Assembly: GCA_013816725.1 (NCBI GenBank)
Contig: JACDEA010000176.1
Location: forward strand, 1 to 5,670
Source of the DNA: Actinomycetota bacterium
GTDB taxonomy: Bacteria; Actinomycetota; Acidimicrobiia; Acidimicrobiales; JACDEA01
Direction: 5' to 3'
DNA: 5,670 nucleotides
In this document: positions 5,013-5,670 of the stretch, piece by piece
Numbering within the stretch: the stretch's first letter is position 1
How the letters are laid out: every line of letters begins with the position of its first letter
Position numbers and translations under genes: made by a program
Notes under the pieces: generated by a model
What the model saw: only the letters and a program-made list of their open reading frames with translations
What the model was told of the DNA's origin: nothing
Database searches by the model: none

Positions 5013-5670
5013 TCATTCGCGACCCTCGCGGCGTAGCTCGAAGAGGCCGTTGGTCGTTGCCTCACGCGTTGCCACGATCAACGAACTGCCCGCGGCGGCC
5101 GCGCCGCTCACCCGCCCGGGCGGATCGTCGAACAACGGGCGATGGCCGCGGGCGACCATGATCCGACCGTCGTCGAGCGGCATCGCGACGGCATCGCCGA
5201 CCCAGACCGGTGCGCCGCGTACGACGGCGCCGTGACCGTCGGCTGACCACAGACGATGGCCGTGGGCATCGGCAACGACGAGGTGCCCGAGGCGATCGAC
5301 CAGCGCAACTCGCTGGCCGCGCACGGCAGGCGGCGCTTCCGGCGCGCCGGCGCCGCTCATCGCAATCGACCAACGGTCGTTGCCGGTCGACAGGTCGATG
5401 CCGTGAGCGCGGCGGTCGCCGCCCACCACCACTGCGAGGTCGCCGATCACGGCCGGCGCGCTGGTGTCGGCGCCCTCGAACTGGCGCTGCCAGCGCACGT
5501 GCCCGCTGGCCGCGTCGAAGGCGAGCACACCACCCTCCCACGACGCCACCACGACACCGCTGGCGGCTGCCGGCGGGCCCAGGCTGGGGCCGGGCAGGGG
5601 GGTCGACCACCCGTCGAGCATCGACACCCGGCCGCCCCACGTGGTGACGATGACCCGCCCACCGACCACG
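5013..5670 (-). CDS. PQQ-type beta-propeller repeat protein, C-terminal part (runs off the right edge)
   Basis: The frame is open to the window edge and ends with TGA at 5015-5013, so about 219 C-terminal codons are visible and the true start lies outside. The sequence consists of blades of about 40 residues with the pattern Gly, a hydrophobic strand, Gly-x-hydrophobic-x-Ala-x-Asp, Ser/Thr-Gly, then Trp. Examples are GGVLAFDAASGHVRWQRQF, AHGIDLSTGNDRWSI and HLVVADAHGHRLWSADG. About five blades plus a final strand can be counted. This repeat is the PQQ/BamB-like propeller also called pyrrolo-quinoline quinone-like repeat; many such proteins are extracytoplasmic scaffolds that bind no PQQ. No signal peptide can be judged because the N-terminus is missing. 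There is no catalytic residue set that would assign an enzyme activity. It lies 171 bases upstream of rpsB on the same strand, without a visible terminator between them. Function is not assigned. Confidence 0.8.
   Translation of the reverse strand, partial: VVGGRVIVTTWGGRVSMLDGWSTPLPGPSLGPPAAASGVVVASWEGGVLAFDAASGHVRWQRQFEGADTSAPAVIGDLAVVVGGDRRAHGIDLSTGNDRWSIAMSGAGAPEAPPAVRGQRVALVDRLGHLVVADAHGHRLWSADGHGAVVRGAPVWVGDAVAMPLDDGRIMVARGHRPLFDDPPGRVSGAAAAGSSLIVATREATTNGLFELRREGRE

Noticed and set aside
1..5670. Mobile element, CRISPR array, toxin-antitoxin or defence cassette
   Set aside because: No transposase-like or nuclease-like translation, no repeated spacers or terminal repeats, and the gene set is contiguous conserved housekeeping content.

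Overview
The window is a GC-rich stretch of bacterial chromosome carrying a classical actinobacterial housekeeping operon, read entirely on the minus strand. The gene order is rpsB, tsf, pyrH, frr, cdsA, dxr (from right to left on the coordinates given). Three things suggest the class Acidimicrobiia: the EF-Ts N-terminus, the long acidic and proline-rich cytosolic arm on CdsA, and the Ala/Pro-rich tail on ribosomal protein S2. That placement is inference from remembered family resemblance, not a search.

Layout, in the direction of transcription. At 5670-5013 is the C-terminal part of a PQQ-type (BamB-like) beta-propeller protein, cut by the window edge. The gap at 5012-4842 holds a candidate promoter (-10 TACAAT), a 7-bp hairpin, a larger two-tier stem-loop and a good Shine-Dalgarno sequence for rpsB. 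Then come rpsB (4841-3834), tsf (3841-3035, overlapping rpsB), pyrH (3024-2296), frr (2296-1721, sharing one base with the pyrH stop), cdsA (1679-177) and the first 60 codons of dxr (180-1, start overlapping the cdsA stop). No gap between genes exceeds about 170 bases, and no intrinsic terminator is visible inside the operon, so co-transcription is likely.

The products fit a growth-linked unit. S2, EF-Ts and RRF serve translation initiation, elongation and ribosome recycling. UMP kinase makes UDP, the precursor of UTP and CTP. CdsA spends CTP to make CDP-diacylglycerol for phospholipids. Dxr commits carbon to the MEP isoprenoid pathway, which also uses CTP one step later.

I see no mobile element, CRISPR array, tRNA or rRNA, and no accessory defence-like system. 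The part least explained by known genes is the rpsB leader. It has a near-perfect 10-bp stem carrying an internal loop whose CTCCCA is complementary to TGGGAG next to the rpsB ribosome binding site, which could be an autoregulatory RNA switch. The low-complexity extensions on S2 and CdsA are the other points worth a second look.
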